Source of the DNA: Thalassospira profundimaris
GTDB taxonomy: Bacteria > Pseudomonadota > Alphaproteobacteria > Rhodospirillales > Thalassospiraceae
DNA length: 46,855 bases
Direction: 5' to 3'
NCBI RefSeq assembly: GCF_003326795.1
Contig: NZ_JPWI01000021.1
Coordinates: forward strand, 1-46,855
Shown: piece after piece, positions 8,352 to 17,400 of the stretch
How positions within the stretch are numbered: the first letter of the stretch is position 1
Layout of the letters: every line of letters begins with the position of its first letter
Notes under the pieces: model-generated
Seen by the model: only the letters and a program-made list of their open reading frames with translations
Told to the model about the DNA's origin: nothing
The model's database searches: none
Program-made: the position numbers and the translations under genes

Positions 8352-8915
8352 ATGTCAGGATCCACCCGTGATCACAATGGGCGCGGCAATCGCGCTGCGC
8401 CCATTCATTTCCTTGCCCGGTTTGTTGATCGTGCCTGTATGGCATCTGCGGCAATTGCCGGGGCCGTCATTGTTGCGGTCGCCCTTACCGTAACTCTTTC
8501 GGTTTCGATGCGATATGTCGGCTTTGGCGGCATTCGTGGTGACTTTGAAATTGTCGAAATGGGATGCGGCATCGCGGCATTTCTGTTTTTGCCGTTGTGC
8601 CAGCGCAAGGGCAACCATGTCATGGTCGATATTTTCAGCATGGCTTTCCCTCTGCGGACCCGCAATTTTCTTGATCAGCTGTGGGAAACCCTGTTCTGCC
8701 TTGCCTGGGTCATCGTCTCGTGGCGCGTCGCATACGGTCTGATCGATATGTATGAATATAGTGACCGCAGTATGCTTCTGAGAATGCCTACCTGGATCGT
8801 CTACGGGTTTGCACTGTTCGGACTTGGACTGTCATCCCTGACTGCGTTGTCGAACGCAATTGAACAGTTTGTGCGACCCGATCCCAATAATTCCCGAACG
8901 GAAGCCCCGCAATGA
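8352..8915 (+). CDS. dctQ: TRAP transporter small membrane subunit, DctQ family
   Basis: A 187-residue inner-membrane protein with about four hydrophobic segments, at roughly residues 28-52, 68-85, 105-130 and 145-170. It carries the DctQ-type sequences VSMRYVGFGGIRGDFEIVEMG and QRKGNHVMVDIF. DctQ joins the large DctM channel to the binding protein and is essential for transport. The start is one base after the dctP stop, and its end overlaps the dctM start in an ATGA arrangement, so the three subunits are translationally coupled. Confidence 0.88.
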   Translation: MSGSTRDHNGRGNRAAPIHFLARFVDRACMASAAIAGAVIVAVALTVTLSVSMRYVGFGGIRGDFEIVEMGCGIAAFLFLPLCQRKGNHVMVDIFSMAFPLRTRNFLDQLWETLFCLAWVIVSWRVAYGLIDMYEYSDRSMLLRMPTWIVYGFALFGLGLSSLTALSNAIEQFVRPDPNNSRTEAPQ

Positions 8916-10234
8916 GTCCGGTTGAAATCAGCATTATCATGGTCATCGTCCTGATGATCTTTATCTTCCTGCGCATGCCAATTGCATTGGCGATGGCGAT
9001 TGTCGGGGCCGGTGGATATGCGGTTCTGTCCGGATGGCTGCCATTATCGGCCTATCTGAAGACCGCCATTGTCGACAAATACGTTTCCTATGATCTCGCC
9101 GTCATCCCGCTCTTTATCCTGATGGGACAAATTGCGACGCGCACAGGCATCAGCAGAGCCATCTTCACAGCGTCCAACGCATGGCTTGGGCATTGGAAGG
9201 GTGGTCTGGCAATGGCCTCGGTTGCGGGCTGCGCAGCATTCGGGTCGATCTGCGGATCCTCGATTGCCACTGCAACCACCATGGGCAAAGTTGCCCTTCC
9301 TGAAATGCGCCGCCATGGCTATTCCGGGGCATTGGGTGCGGGCACCCTTGCGGCGGGCGGAACGCTTGGCATTCTGATCCCGCCATCGGTTGTCCTGATT
9401 ATCTATGCTCTTCTGACCGAACAGAATATCGTCAAACTGTTCCTCGCAGCGACCATTCCGGGAATTCTTGCGGTATTGGGCTTTATTCTGGCTATCGGGG
9501 TTTACGTACGCCTGTTTCCGGAGGAAGGCCCGGCCCATGCCGGAATTCCGATGCGTGAACGGATCAAGTCACTTGGTGGTATCTGGCACGTTGCGCTGGT
9601 TTTCATCGCTGTTCTTGGCGGTATTTATGGTGGCGTCTTCACCCCGGCCGAAGGCGCATCCGTTGGCGTTGTGCTGATTGCGCTGACCGGATTTCTAATG
9701 CGAAGCCTGACATTAAAGGGCCTGTTTGATTGCGTGATTGAAACTGCCGGGTCGACGGCGATGATCTTTGCCATCATCTTTGGCGCGGACCTTTTCAATG
9801 TGGCGCTTGCCCTGACCCGCGTTCCGACCATGGCCGCCGAATGGGTTGGCACCGCAGGCATCGCCCCGATGACAGTTTTGCTGACGGTCATTCTGTTTTA
9901 CATCGTCATGGGCTGCATCATGGACAGCCTTTCGATGATCCTTTTGACTGTTCCGGTTTTCTTCCCGGCATTTATGGCGATGGATTTTGGTATGGATCCG
10001 ACCCATCAGGCCATCTGGTTCGGGATCATTTCCCTGATCGTTGTCGAACTGGGTATGATTACGCCGCCTGTGGGCTTGAACCTGTTCATGATATCGGCAA
10101 TGGCACCAGATATTCCGACGCGAAAGATCTTCCGCGGGGCCGTACCGTTCCTGATTGTTGAGTGCTTGCGCATCGCAGTAATTGTGGCGTTTCCTGCTCT
10201 GACATTCTGGCTCGTAGATATCGTTACCGGTTAG
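8912..10234 (+). CDS. dctM: TRAP transporter large permease, DctM family
   Basis: A 440-residue membrane protein with the many hydrophobic segments of DctM. Hallmarks include FLRMPIALAMAIVGAGGY, VIPLFILMGQIATRTG, CAAFGSICGSSIATATTMGKVALPEM and GTLGILIPPSVVLIIYALLTE. It forms the sodium-coupled elevator-type channel that takes substrate from DctP. The start overlaps the dctQ stop by four bases (ATGA). It ends just before the MarR regulator, so transporter and regulator are probably co-transcribed with the catabolic genes. Confidence 0.9.
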   Translation: MSPVEISIIMVIVLMIFIFLRMPIALAMAIVGAGGYAVLSGWLPLSAYLKTAIVDKYVSYDLAVIPLFILMGQIATRTGISRAIFTASNAWLGHWKGGLAMASVAGCAAFGSICGSSIATATTMGKVALPEMRRHGYSGALGAGTLAAGGTLGILIPPSVVLIIYALLTEQNIVKLFLAATIPGILAVLGFILAIGVYVRLFPEEGPAHAGIPMRERIKSLGGIWHVALVFIAVLGGIYGGVFTPAEGASVGVVLIALTGFLMRSLTLKGLFDCVIETAGSTAMIFAIIFGADLFNVALALTRVPTMAAEWVGTAGIAPMTVLLTVILFYIVMGCIMDSLSMILLTVPVFFPAFMAMDFGMDPTHQAIWFGIISLIVVELGMITPPVGLNLFMISAMAPDIPTRKIFRGAVPFLIVECLRIAVIVAFPALTFWLVDIVTG

Positions 10235-10261
10235 CAGCCCGACCAAAAGATGGAGACACCC

Positions 10262-10741
10262 TTGCACGCAAACAAGAAGAAGACTGCAGCTCAGGATTCG
10301 CAACTTGCCGGCTTGTCAACAGACAGCCCGTTGCGCGGGTTTGTCGGCTATAACCTCAAGCGCGCCTATATGTCGCTCCATAGCGATTTCGTCGCGAGCC
10401 TGACTCATCTTGATCTCAAACCGACCACCTTCAGCGCTCTTGCCATCATCAACGAGAACCCTGACATCAGTCAGACGGACCTGGCCCGCGCCCTTGCAAT
10501 GGAGCGGTCCAATATTGTTGTGATGGTCGACGAGTTACAGTCGCGCGATTTGATCGTGCGCAACAAGGTTCCGACCGACCGTCGGGTATATGCACTGCGC
10601 ACAACATCCAAGGGCATCAGCCTGTTTCACGAGGCAAGCCTGGCTGTTCAACGTCACGAAGAAAAACTCCTCGAAGATTTCAGCCCCGAAGAACGCGACC
10701 TGCTGGTGCGGATGCTGATCCGTATTCAACAGGTCAGGTAA
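10262..10741 (+). CDS. MarR-family transcriptional regulator of the hydroxycinnamate island (TTG start preferred)
   Basis: A winged-helix regulator of about 159 residues. The HTH region is ISQTDLARALAMERSNIVVMVDELQSRDLI and the wing contains PTDRRVYALRTTSKG, both diagnostic of MarR. An ATG at 10250 is in frame but has no ribosome site. The TTG at 10262 has GGAG six bases upstream and is taken as the start. MarR proteins such as CouR, FerC and HcaR repress hydroxycinnamate genes until a CoA thioester binds. The twin palindromes at 5367 and 5547 are its likely targets, although it is encoded about 5 kb away at the far end of the plus-strand operon. The regulatory link is inferred. Confidence 0.85.
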   Translation: MHANKKKTAAQDSQLAGLSTDSPLRGFVGYNLKRAYMSLHSDFVASLTHLDLKPTTFSALAIINENPDISQTDLARALAMERSNIVVMVDELQSRDLIVRNKVPTDRRVYALRTTSKGISLFHEASLAVQRHEEKLLEDFSPEERDLLVRMLIRIQQVR

Positions 10742-10763
10742 CTCCAGGATCAGGTAAGGTTAC

Positions 10764-11240
10764 ATGCTGCGACTGTCTCGTGAAATTCGCATTGAATGGG
10801 GTCACTGCGACCCGGCCCGCATTGTCTATAACCCGAACTATTATAACTGGATGGAAGGTGGCCTTCTTGCCTTGCTGTCAGCCGCCGGGTTCGACCTTGC
10901 CACAATGATTGCAAAGGATGCGGACTTTCGCGGTACTCCGCTTGTGCGCGGTGATGCCAGCTTCATGGCACCGGCACGGGTGGGCGACCTGATTGTTCAT
11001 CATGTCGAAGTATCGCGCTGGGGCACCAAGTCTTTTGACCTGAAGCATCAGTTCACATTGGGCGACATCACGCTGCTTGAAGGATCGCAGACCCGTGTCT
11101 GGGCCCGTGCCAACCCGGATATTCCTTCAAGTCTGGCCGCCGTTCCTGTGCCCGATGCCGTCAAGGCAGCCCTGTCCGAAAACAGGACCATCCGACTGAC
11201 CATCCATCAGGAAACCCGGCCCCAAGAGACACAGTCGTGA
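10764..11240 (+). CDS. Hotdog-fold acyl-CoA thioesterase, 4-hydroxybenzoyl-CoA type
   Basis: A 158-residue hotdog protein. The segment IEWGHCDPARIVYNPNYYNWM matches the active-site helix of 4-hydroxybenzoyl-CoA thioesterases, with the catalytic aspartate at D16. It would hydrolyse the aroyl-CoA left by the thiolase (for example vanilloyl-CoA or 4-hydroxybenzoyl-CoA) to free benzoate and CoA, closing a CoA-dependent side-chain-shortening route. It starts 22 bp after the MarR gene with a GGTAAGG site, and its stop overlaps the GTG start of the acyl-CoA dehydrogenase. The family is secure; the substrate follows from context. Confidence 0.87.
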   Translation: MLRLSREIRIEWGHCDPARIVYNPNYYNWMEGGLLALLSAAGFDLATMIAKDADFRGTPLVRGDASFMAPARVGDLIVHHVEVSRWGTKSFDLKHQFTLGDITLLEGSQTRVWARANPDIPSSLAAVPVPDAVKAALSENRTIRLTIHQETRPQETQS

Positions 11241-12859
11241 CCCTGTTCAAAGCTCCGACTGACGATATTCTGTTTGCCCTGTCTGTGACTGGCGACCAAA
11301 GCACGATTGTCCGACACGACTTTGATGCCGAAATCACCAGCGAAATCCTGAACCACTTTGCCCGCTTTGCCGAAGACGTAATCGCCCCGATAGATGAACC
11401 GGGTGATCAGGAAGGCTGCAAGATCGAAAATGGCCGGGTCAAAATGCCCTCAGGTTTTCGCGAAGCCTATGAAGCCTATGTCGAACAAGGCTGGCCATCG
11501 ATTTCACTTCCCGAAGAATTTGGCGGGCAGAACGCGCCGGAACCGGTCTGTGGCGCAATCAGTGAAATTCTGGCCGGTGCATGCCATTCGTTTCAGATGG
11601 TGACCGGATTGGCTCCTGCGGCGGCAAGACTGATTGCCCAATTCGGCACGGACAACCAGCGTCTAAACTGGTTGCCAAAACTGGCATCCGGCAGCCACCT
11701 TGCAACGATGTGCCTTACCGAACCACAGGCCGGGTCGGACCTTTCTGATATCCGCACCGTTGCAACAGAGAACACCGATGGAACCTGGACCCTCCATGGT
11801 GCGAAAATCTTCATCTCCGGCGGGGATCAGGACCTTAGTCAGGGTATCTTGCATCTGGTTCTGGCCCGGACCGGCACACGTGAAGAAGGTGTGCGGGGCT
11901 TGACCCTTTTCCTTTGCCCGTCGCATGACGAAAATACAGGGCGCAACAAGGTTCATGTAACCCGGATAGAAGAAAAGATGGGCCTGCATGCATCCCCGAC
12001 CTGTCAGCTGACATTCGATGGCGCGCACGCCGTACCGGTCGGTGAGATTGGCAAAGGATTGATGTGCATGTTCACCATGATGAATCATGCACGCCTTGAT
12101 GTCGCCTTGCAGGGGGTGGCCCATGCCAGTCGCGCGCACCACATCGCAAGAAGCTACGCCACTGAACGTAAACAGGGGCGCGACCGCCGGACAGGACAAC
12201 TGGTCTGTATCGACCAGCATTACGATGTCGCACGGATGCTCGGTCGTCAGGACATGCTGGCAATGACCGGCCGGATGATGGTCTACAAGACATTCGCCCT
12301 GATGCAGGCAGACACCCATGCAGATCTCGTCGAATTCCTGACACCAATCTGCAAATCGTTCTGTACCGATGCCGGGGTCGAAGCCGCCCAGATTGGTATT
12401 CAGGTCCTGGGTGGATACGGATATTTGCGCGAGTACCGTGTAGAACAAACGCTACGCGATGCGCGTATCTGTCAGATATATGAAGGCACGAACGGCATAC
12501 ATGCCCTTACCCTTGCCAGCAGATTGACCCGCCACAAGGATTGCGCAAGTACCAAGGCATTTGCGGAGTTCATTAGGGGACTTATCGCCTCATCCGATAA
12601 CGGCACCGGCACCGCCGCAGACCTTCTGGATTACTGGTTGCAGATGACCTCGCAAATTATCGCAAGCGATACTCCCCAGCAGTTTGCTCATGACTATATG
12701 CAAATCAGCGCCGCAACATACGGGGTGGCACTTTGGACGCATCTGATCAATCAGTCGTCATCACCCCGATCTGCCCGCTTTGAGAAGTGTTTTGATCTGG
12801 CACGGGAATGGGGACAAAGTACGCTGGCTTGTTGCAAGGCACGCGAGACATTTGCCTGA
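11237..12859 (+). CDS. Acyl-CoA dehydrogenase (GTG start)
   Basis: A 540-residue flavoprotein of the acyl-CoA dehydrogenase family, longer than the usual 380-400 residues. It is closer in size to the FadE5/DmdC branch, which has N- and C-terminal extensions. CLTEPQAGSDLSDIRTVA is the FAD/substrate-binding motif. E416 in IYEGTNGIHAL is the catalytic base position, and QVLGGYGYLREY is typical. The GTG start overlaps the thioesterase TGA by three bases. It would let the cell desaturate a saturated arylpropionyl-CoA and feed it into the same hydratase, so dihydro-hydroxycinnamates may be substrates too (inference). It is the last intact gene of the plus-strand operon. Confidence 0.85.
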   Translation: MTLFKAPTDDILFALSVTGDQSTIVRHDFDAEITSEILNHFARFAEDVIAPIDEPGDQEGCKIENGRVKMPSGFREAYEAYVEQGWPSISLPEEFGGQNAPEPVCGAISEILAGACHSFQMVTGLAPAAARLIAQFGTDNQRLNWLPKLASGSHLATMCLTEPQAGSDLSDIRTVATENTDGTWTLHGAKIFISGGDQDLSQGILHLVLARTGTREEGVRGLTLFLCPSHDENTGRNKVHVTRIEEKMGLHASPTCQLTFDGAHAVPVGEIGKGLMCMFTMMNHARLDVALQGVAHASRAHHIARSYATERKQGRDRRTGQLVCIDQHYDVARMLGRQDMLAMTGRMMVYKTFALMQADTHADLVEFLTPICKSFCTDAGVEAAQIGIQVLGGYGYLREYRVEQTLRDARICQIYEGTNGIHALTLASRLTRHKDCASTKAFAEFIRGLIASSDNGTGTAADLLDYWLQMTSQIIASDTPQQFAHDYMQISAATYGVALWTHLINQSSSPRSARFEKCFDLAREWGQSTLACCKARETFA

Positions 12860-12872
12860 CCTGTCCAACCAG

Positions 12873-13640
12873 ATGCAGACCCGGACAAGTTCAGTCAACA
12901 TCGAGGTCATCAAAGGCATCGATCTGACCATCGAAGATGGCGAGTTCTGCGTTTTTGTTGGTCCTTCGGGCTGCGGAAAATCGACCTTGCTGCGCATGAT
13001 TGCCGGGCTCGAGGACATTACCGACGGAACGTTTGCGATTGGCCGCGCAATTGTTGGTCAACCTGAAACCTTCCTTTTCGATGAGCCATTATCGAACCTC
13101 GATGTCGAACTTCGGGTCCATATGCGCACCCAGATTTCGGAACTTCACAGTCGCCTGAAACGCACGATGATCTATGTCTCCCATGATCAGGTCGAAGCCA
13201 TGACATTGGCCGATAAAATTGTCCTGTTGCGGGGCGGAAAGATTGAACAAGTCGGATCCCCGCGTGACCTTTATGAACGGCCACAGAACCTTTTTGCAGC
13301 ACAGTTCATTGGTGCGCCGAAGATGAATATCTTCGAACTTGAGGGTGATTTTTCATCCTTGCGAGAACGCCTGCGTCTTCCGGCTGACGCACATTATTGC
13401 GGCATTCGGCCCGACAGCTTCGACATCGTTGCAGATGGTGACGGTATTCTGTCTGCCACCGTGCGACTGGTCGAATATCTGGGCAATGCATGCCTAGTTC
13501 ATGCAGAGATCAAAGGGCATGACACGATCATTATCGAACAACCCGTTGGCACACACCTTAGCCCCGGCAACCGTATCTCGCTGTCATCGGGCCCCGACGC
13601 GGTTCACGTATTTTCAAAAGATGGATGCCGTATTGACTAG
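12873..13640 (+). pseudogene. Relic of a MalK/UgpC-type ABC transporter ATPase with internal deletion
   Basis: The frame is open for 255 codons, against about 350-370 in the family. The Walker A motif (GPSGCGKST), Walker B and D-loop (FLFDEPLSNLD), H-loop (YVSHDQ) and C-terminal TOBE-like regulatory domain are present. The Q-loop and the LSGGQ signature helix are absent: GTFAIG, normally just after Walker A, runs straight into RAIVGQPETFLFDEP, normally just after LSGGQRQRVAIG. About 75 residues are lost, probably through recombination between two short sequences encoding AIG. The N-terminal first beta-strand is also missing and the protein begins inside EVIKGIDL. Without the signature motif it cannot form an ATP sandwich. 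No partner permease or binding protein is nearby. It is treated as a relic despite its open frame. Confidence 0.85.
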
Positions 13641-13768
13641 TCAATCGCGGGATCGCGCCTGACGCAAACGATCGAGCGCAAGATACACATAAGGTTGGTA
13701 ATATTCCTGGCCACAGTAACAGGCGCAAAGTCATGTGAGTCCTGCGCGAACAAGAACACTTAACTGCA

Positions 13769-13802
13769 ACACAGGCCTATGGGTTTCCCGATTGGCCTGT
13801 GT
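13769..13802. terminator. Hairpin between the ABC relic and iolB
   Basis: A 9-bp perfect stem (ACACAGGCC with GGCCTGTGT) encloses a 16-nt loop that contains a smaller GGG-TTT-CCC hairpin. It lies 44 bases past the iolB stop on the minus strand and about 130 bases past the ABC relic on the plus strand. Neither side has a long T run, so it is a possible terminator of the iol operon or of both convergent units. Confidence 0.55.
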
Positions 13803-13845
13803 CTATGTTGACGTGACCTTGCCCGGCCCAAAAAGTTCGATGTAG

Positions 13846-14661
13846 TCAATCTTTCGCCGGAGTACTGTCGCGCTGGAATATCCAGTCATGATCCGGGTGG
13901 TTCTGGAAACGCCATTTGCGCATCGGACCTGCCATGACATTAAGGTAATACATCTCATATCCATACGGACTGCCACATGGGTGGTGGCCTTTGGGCACGA
14001 GGACGACATCCCCATCCGAAACCGCCATGGTTTCATCAAGCTCGCCATCTTCGGTAAAGACCCGCTGGAAACCAAAACCCTGACTGGGATTCAGGCGATG
14101 GTAATAGGTTTCCTCAAGATAGGTCATGTCGGGATAATTATCCTCGTCATGGCGATGCGGCGGATAGCTTGACCAGTTACCTTGCGGGGTAAAGACCTCG
14201 GTCACCAGAAGGCTGTCGGCGATGTCTTTTTCTTCCATCGCAATCGGATGGATGTAACGGGTATTCGCCCCCTTTCCGCGTTCCACCAGCTCGATATTCT
14301 CGATCACACGTGCCGGGTAATTGCCCTTGCCCGGTGCGGTACAGACCCCGATTGTGCAATCGGTGGTCGCCACGGCTTTCCAGTTACTTTCATTCGGCGC
14401 GTAAACACAGGCTGGCGGTATGCGCTCAAACACGCTCATCCGTTTGCCAAGTTCACCGAAATCCTGATCATCGACCGAAATCTTTGCCTTGCCTTCAACC
14501 AGAACCAGAATGACTTCGCGATCACCGGTTACCTCGGCTGCGGTTTCCCCTGCCTTAAGGTGATACAGGCCAAATCCGACATAGTGCCAATTGGCACTTT
14601 CGGCTGTGATATCGTGGACCTTGCCCGTGGTGCCGTTGGGTTTTCTGAGCAGATCAGCCAT
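13846..14661 (-). CDS. iolB: 5-deoxy-glucuronate isomerase
   Basis: A 271-residue bicupin protein of the IolB family ([22 protein letters not shown] at the N-terminus). The metal-binding histidines are in YPPHRHDEDN, and a glutamate follows in YLEETYYHRLNPSQGF. It converts 5-deoxy-D-glucuronate to 5-dehydro-2-deoxy-D-gluconate, the step between the IolD product and the IolC kinase. It is the last gene of a tightly packed minus-strand iol operon. Its ATG overlaps the iolE stop by one base (TGATG). Length and motifs are standard. Confidence 0.95.
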   Translation of the reverse strand: MADLLRKPNGTTGKVHDITAESANWHYVGFGLYHLKAGETAAEVTGDREVILVLVEGKAKISVDDQDFGELGKRMSVFERIPPACVYAPNESNWKAVATTDCTIGVCTAPGKGNYPARVIENIELVERGKGANTRYIHPIAMEEKDIADSLLVTEVFTPQGNWSSYPPHRHDEDNYPDMTYLEETYYHRLNPSQGFGFQRVFTEDGELDETMAVSDGDVVLVPKGHHPCGSPYGYEMYYLNVMAGPMRKWRFQNHPDHDWIFQRDSTPAKD

Positions 14662-15566
14662 CAGGCGTCTCCTTTATCCAGTCCGGTTTTCCGCGCCATA
14701 TCCCGAAGCGATTTCAGACCCAATGACTGATATTCAAACGGATTGCGTATTTTGGGGTCCTGCTCAGCCTCGATCACCAGCCAACCGGAATATCCATGCT
14801 CGGCTGCGATTTTCAGGACCGGCTCAAACGCAACACCGCCCTCGGCATCGCCGGGCACGGTAAAGACACCACGACGCACGCCTTCAAGGAAACTAAGCCC
14901 CTGTTCGCGGACCTGTTTGCTAATCGCCGGACGCACGTTTTTGCAATGGATGTGACCAACGCGATCCATGTAACGCACAGCAAGTTCTTCGGGATCCGCC
15001 CCACCAAACCAGGCATGACCGGTATCGAGCAACAGCCTGGTTTTCGGACCGGTATTATTCATGAAGGCATGAATTTCATCAGCCGTTTCTACAATCGTGC
15101 CCATGTGGTGGTGATAGACCAGATCAATGCCCTGATCCGCACAATAAGCGGCGATTTCTTCGACATCGGCTCCAAATTTCGCCCACTGGTCATAGGCCAG
15201 AACCGGGCTGTCATTCAATGGCACTTCGTCATTGCCATGAATGGCGTTTGACGTTTCGCAGACAATACAAACCTTGCAGCCCATGGCCTTAAGCAAATCC
15301 AGATGCGGCTGGATGGCTTTTTTCTCATCCTCGACCGAATGGGCCAGAAGATTAAGCGAATGCCAACCAGAAACAAATTTCAAACCATGAGGATCAAGGG
15401 CCGCTTTAAGAGCCGTCGGCTCGGTCGGCATTTTGTGGCCCTTTTCAATGCCGTCAAAACCGATTTTGCCCGCTTCGGACAGGCAGGTTTCAAGGCTGAT
15501 TTCTGCACCAAGGGTCTGGTCATCATCATTGGACCAGGCAATCGGGTTGGTACCGTAAAGGATCAT
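14661..15566 (-). CDS. iolE: Myo-inosose-2 dehydratase
   Basis: A 301-residue TIM-barrel protein of the xylose-isomerase-like AP-endonuclease 2 superfamily. It begins [15 protein letters not shown] and carries the IolE-typical segments [35 protein letters not shown] and [11 protein letters not shown], which supply metal-binding Glu, Asp and His residues. It removes water from 2-keto-myo-inositol (the IolG product) to give 3D-(3,5/4)-trihydroxycyclohexane-1,2-dione for IolD. It sits 4 bp after iolD and overlaps iolB by one base. Confidence 0.95.
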   Translation of the reverse strand: MILYGTNPIAWSNDDDQTLGAEISLETCLSEAGKIGFDGIEKGHKMPTEPTALKAALDPHGLKFVSGWHSLNLLAHSVEDEKKAIQPHLDLLKAMGCKVCIVCETSNAIHGNDEVPLNDSPVLAYDQWAKFGADVEEIAAYCADQGIDLVYHHHMGTIVETADEIHAFMNNTGPKTRLLLDTGHAWFGGADPEELAVRYMDRVGHIHCKNVRPAISKQVREQGLSFLEGVRRGVFTVPGDAEGGVAFEPVLKIAAEHGYSGWLVIEAEQDPKIRNPFEYQSLGLKSLRDMARKTGLDKGDA

Positions 15567-15570
15567 GTTC

Positions 15571-17400
15571 TTAATCTCCGGGGCGCTGGTTCTTCAGCGC
15601 AGCTTCGTAATTTTTGCGGGCTTCGTTCACAGACGGGCGAACCGATACTTCCGGCACCGCAACATCCCACCAATGGCCACCGGCCTCGGTACTTGGCAAT
15701 GGATCGGTATCAATCACGATGGCGTATGACCGGTCTGCCTTGCGCGCACGCACCATGGCTTCTTCAAGTTCGGTAATTGAAGACACCTTTTCGGCAATCG
15801 CCCCCATCGCACCGGCATGTGCGGTGAAATCGATGGCCGACGGTACTGCGTGGCGTGCGGTATCCAGCAGGTTGTTAAAGCTTTCCCCACCGGTTGCCAT
15901 CTGCAAACGGTTGATACAGCCAAAGCCGCGATTATCAAGGATCACAGTGATGATCTTGTGGCCGAGCATCACGCTGGTCGCCAGTTCGGAATTCATCATC
16001 ATGTAGGACCCGTCGCCCACCATGACGACGACTTCGCGATCCGGGCACGCCATCTTGACGCCAAGACCACCGGCAATTTCGTAGCCCATGCAGGAAAAGC
16101 CGTATTCCACGTGATAGCCGTTCGGCCGGGCAGCTTTCCAAAGTTTGTGCAACTCGCCAGGAAGACCACCGGCAGCACAAACAATAATCGTATCCTCATC
16201 GCTGCTACGCTGGACGGCTCCGATAACCTGCGCATCGGTTGGCAGGGCATTTCCTGTCGGCATGGCGGTCACGCCATCAACCGCATCTATCCAGCTTTGC
16301 TTAAGGGTGGGGTCAACGGCATCTGCGCGATGCTCACCCAGCGCCCCGGTCAATTCCGCCAAGGTTACCTTGGCATCACCAACGACCGAGATCGCACCAT
16401 GTTTACGCGCATCATATGCCGCGACGTTAATTGAAAGAATGCGACAGTTCGGGCTTCTAAACAGGGACCAGCTTCCGGTTGTGAAATCCTGAAGACGTGT
16501 ACCAACCGCAATGATCAGATCGGCATTTTCGGCAATGGCATTGGCGCTGCTTGCCCCGGTCACACCGATCGACCCCAGATTAAGCTCATCATCCCACGGC
16601 AGGGCCGATTTCCCGGCCTGGGTTTCTGCCACCGGGATATTGTGACGATGGGCAAAATCACGCAGATCATCACACGCATCGGCATAATGCACACCACCGC
16701 CTGCAATGATCAGCGGATTTTTCGCCGATTTGATCGCCGCAATGGCATCTTCAATCTGATCAAGATCTGCGCGCGGACGTGACTGTTTCCAGGTTTTCGG
16801 CGCAAAGAAGCTTTCAGGCCAGTCATAGGCTTCTGCCTGCACATCCTGACAGAAGGCCAGCGTCACCGGACCGCATTCAGCCGGATCGGTCAGAACCGCC
16901 ATTGCGCGGGGCAAGGCTGTCAAAAGGTGTTCCGGGCGGGTAATGCGATCAAAATACCGGCTGACCGGTTTGAAACAGTCATTGGCCGAAATCGAGCCAT
17001 CCCCGAAGTCCTCAACCTGTTGCAAAACCGGATCCGGCGCACGATTGGCAAAAACGTCGCCCGGTATCAGAAGAACCGGTAACCGGTTGACATGGGCCAG
17101 TGCCGCAGCTGTCACCATATTGGTCGCACCCGGCCCGATAGAGGTCGTGACCGCCATGGCGCGTTTGCGATTTGATGCCTTGGCATAGGCAATCGCGGCA
17201 AGGGCCATGCCCTGTTCATTATGGCCTCGCCATGTCGGGAAGCTATCCCCCGCCCCATGCAGGGCCTCACCAATTCCGGCGACATTACCATGACCAAATA
17301 TGGCCCAGCAGCCCCCGAAAAAGCCTTCGCCGTCATGATTGAGCTGTACGCTCAGATACCGCACCATGGCTTGGGCGGCGGTTAAACGAACGGTTTTCAT
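15571..17400 (-). CDS. iolD: 3D-(3,5/4)-trihydroxycyclohexane-1,2-dione acylhydrolase
   Basis: A 609-residue ThDP-dependent enzyme related to acetolactate synthase. The ThDP motif is [15 protein letters not shown]...VILDN, and the N-terminal glutamine/glycine-rich domain is [19 protein letters not shown]. It opens the inositol ring to 5-deoxy-glucuronate. ATG at 17400 (MKTVRLT) is preferred because GGGAGGAG lies just upstream; the open frame extends further to 17436 without support. Its start overlaps the iolC stop by four bases (ATGA). Length is normal for IolD. Confidence 0.95.
   Translation of the reverse strand: MKTVRLTAAQAMVRYLSVQLNHDGEGFFGGCWAIFGHGNVAGIGEALHGAGDSFPTWRGHNEQGMALAAIAYAKASNRKRAMAVTTSIGPGATNMVTAAALAHVNRLPVLLIPGDVFANRAPDPVLQQVEDFGDGSISANDCFKPVSRYFDRITRPEHLLTALPRAMAVLTDPAECGPVTLAFCQDVQAEAYDWPESFFAPKTWKQSRPRADLDQIEDAIAAIKSAKNPLIIAGGGVHYADACDDLRDFAHRHNIPVAETQAGKSALPWDDELNLGSIGVTGASSANAIAENADLIIAVGTRLQDFTTGSWSLFRSPNCRILSINVAAYDARKHGAISVVGDAKVTLAELTGALGEHRADAVDPTLKQSWIDAVDGVTAMPTGNALPTDAQVIGAVQRSSDEDTIIVCAAGGLPGELHKLWKAARPNGYHVEYGFSCMGYEIAGGLGVKMACPDREVVVMVGDGSYMMMNSELATSVMLGHKIITVILDNRGFGCINRLQMATGGESFNNLLDTARHAVPSAIDFTAHAGAMGAIAEKVSSITELEEAMVRARKADRSYAIVIDTDPLPSTEAGGHWWDVAVPEVSVRPSVNEARKNYEAALKNQRPGD

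Noticed and set aside
12780..12872. Upstream extension of the ABC ATPase frame to 12780
   Set aside because: These codons overlap the end of the acyl-CoA dehydrogenase gene in another frame and bear no resemblance to an ATPase N-terminus.
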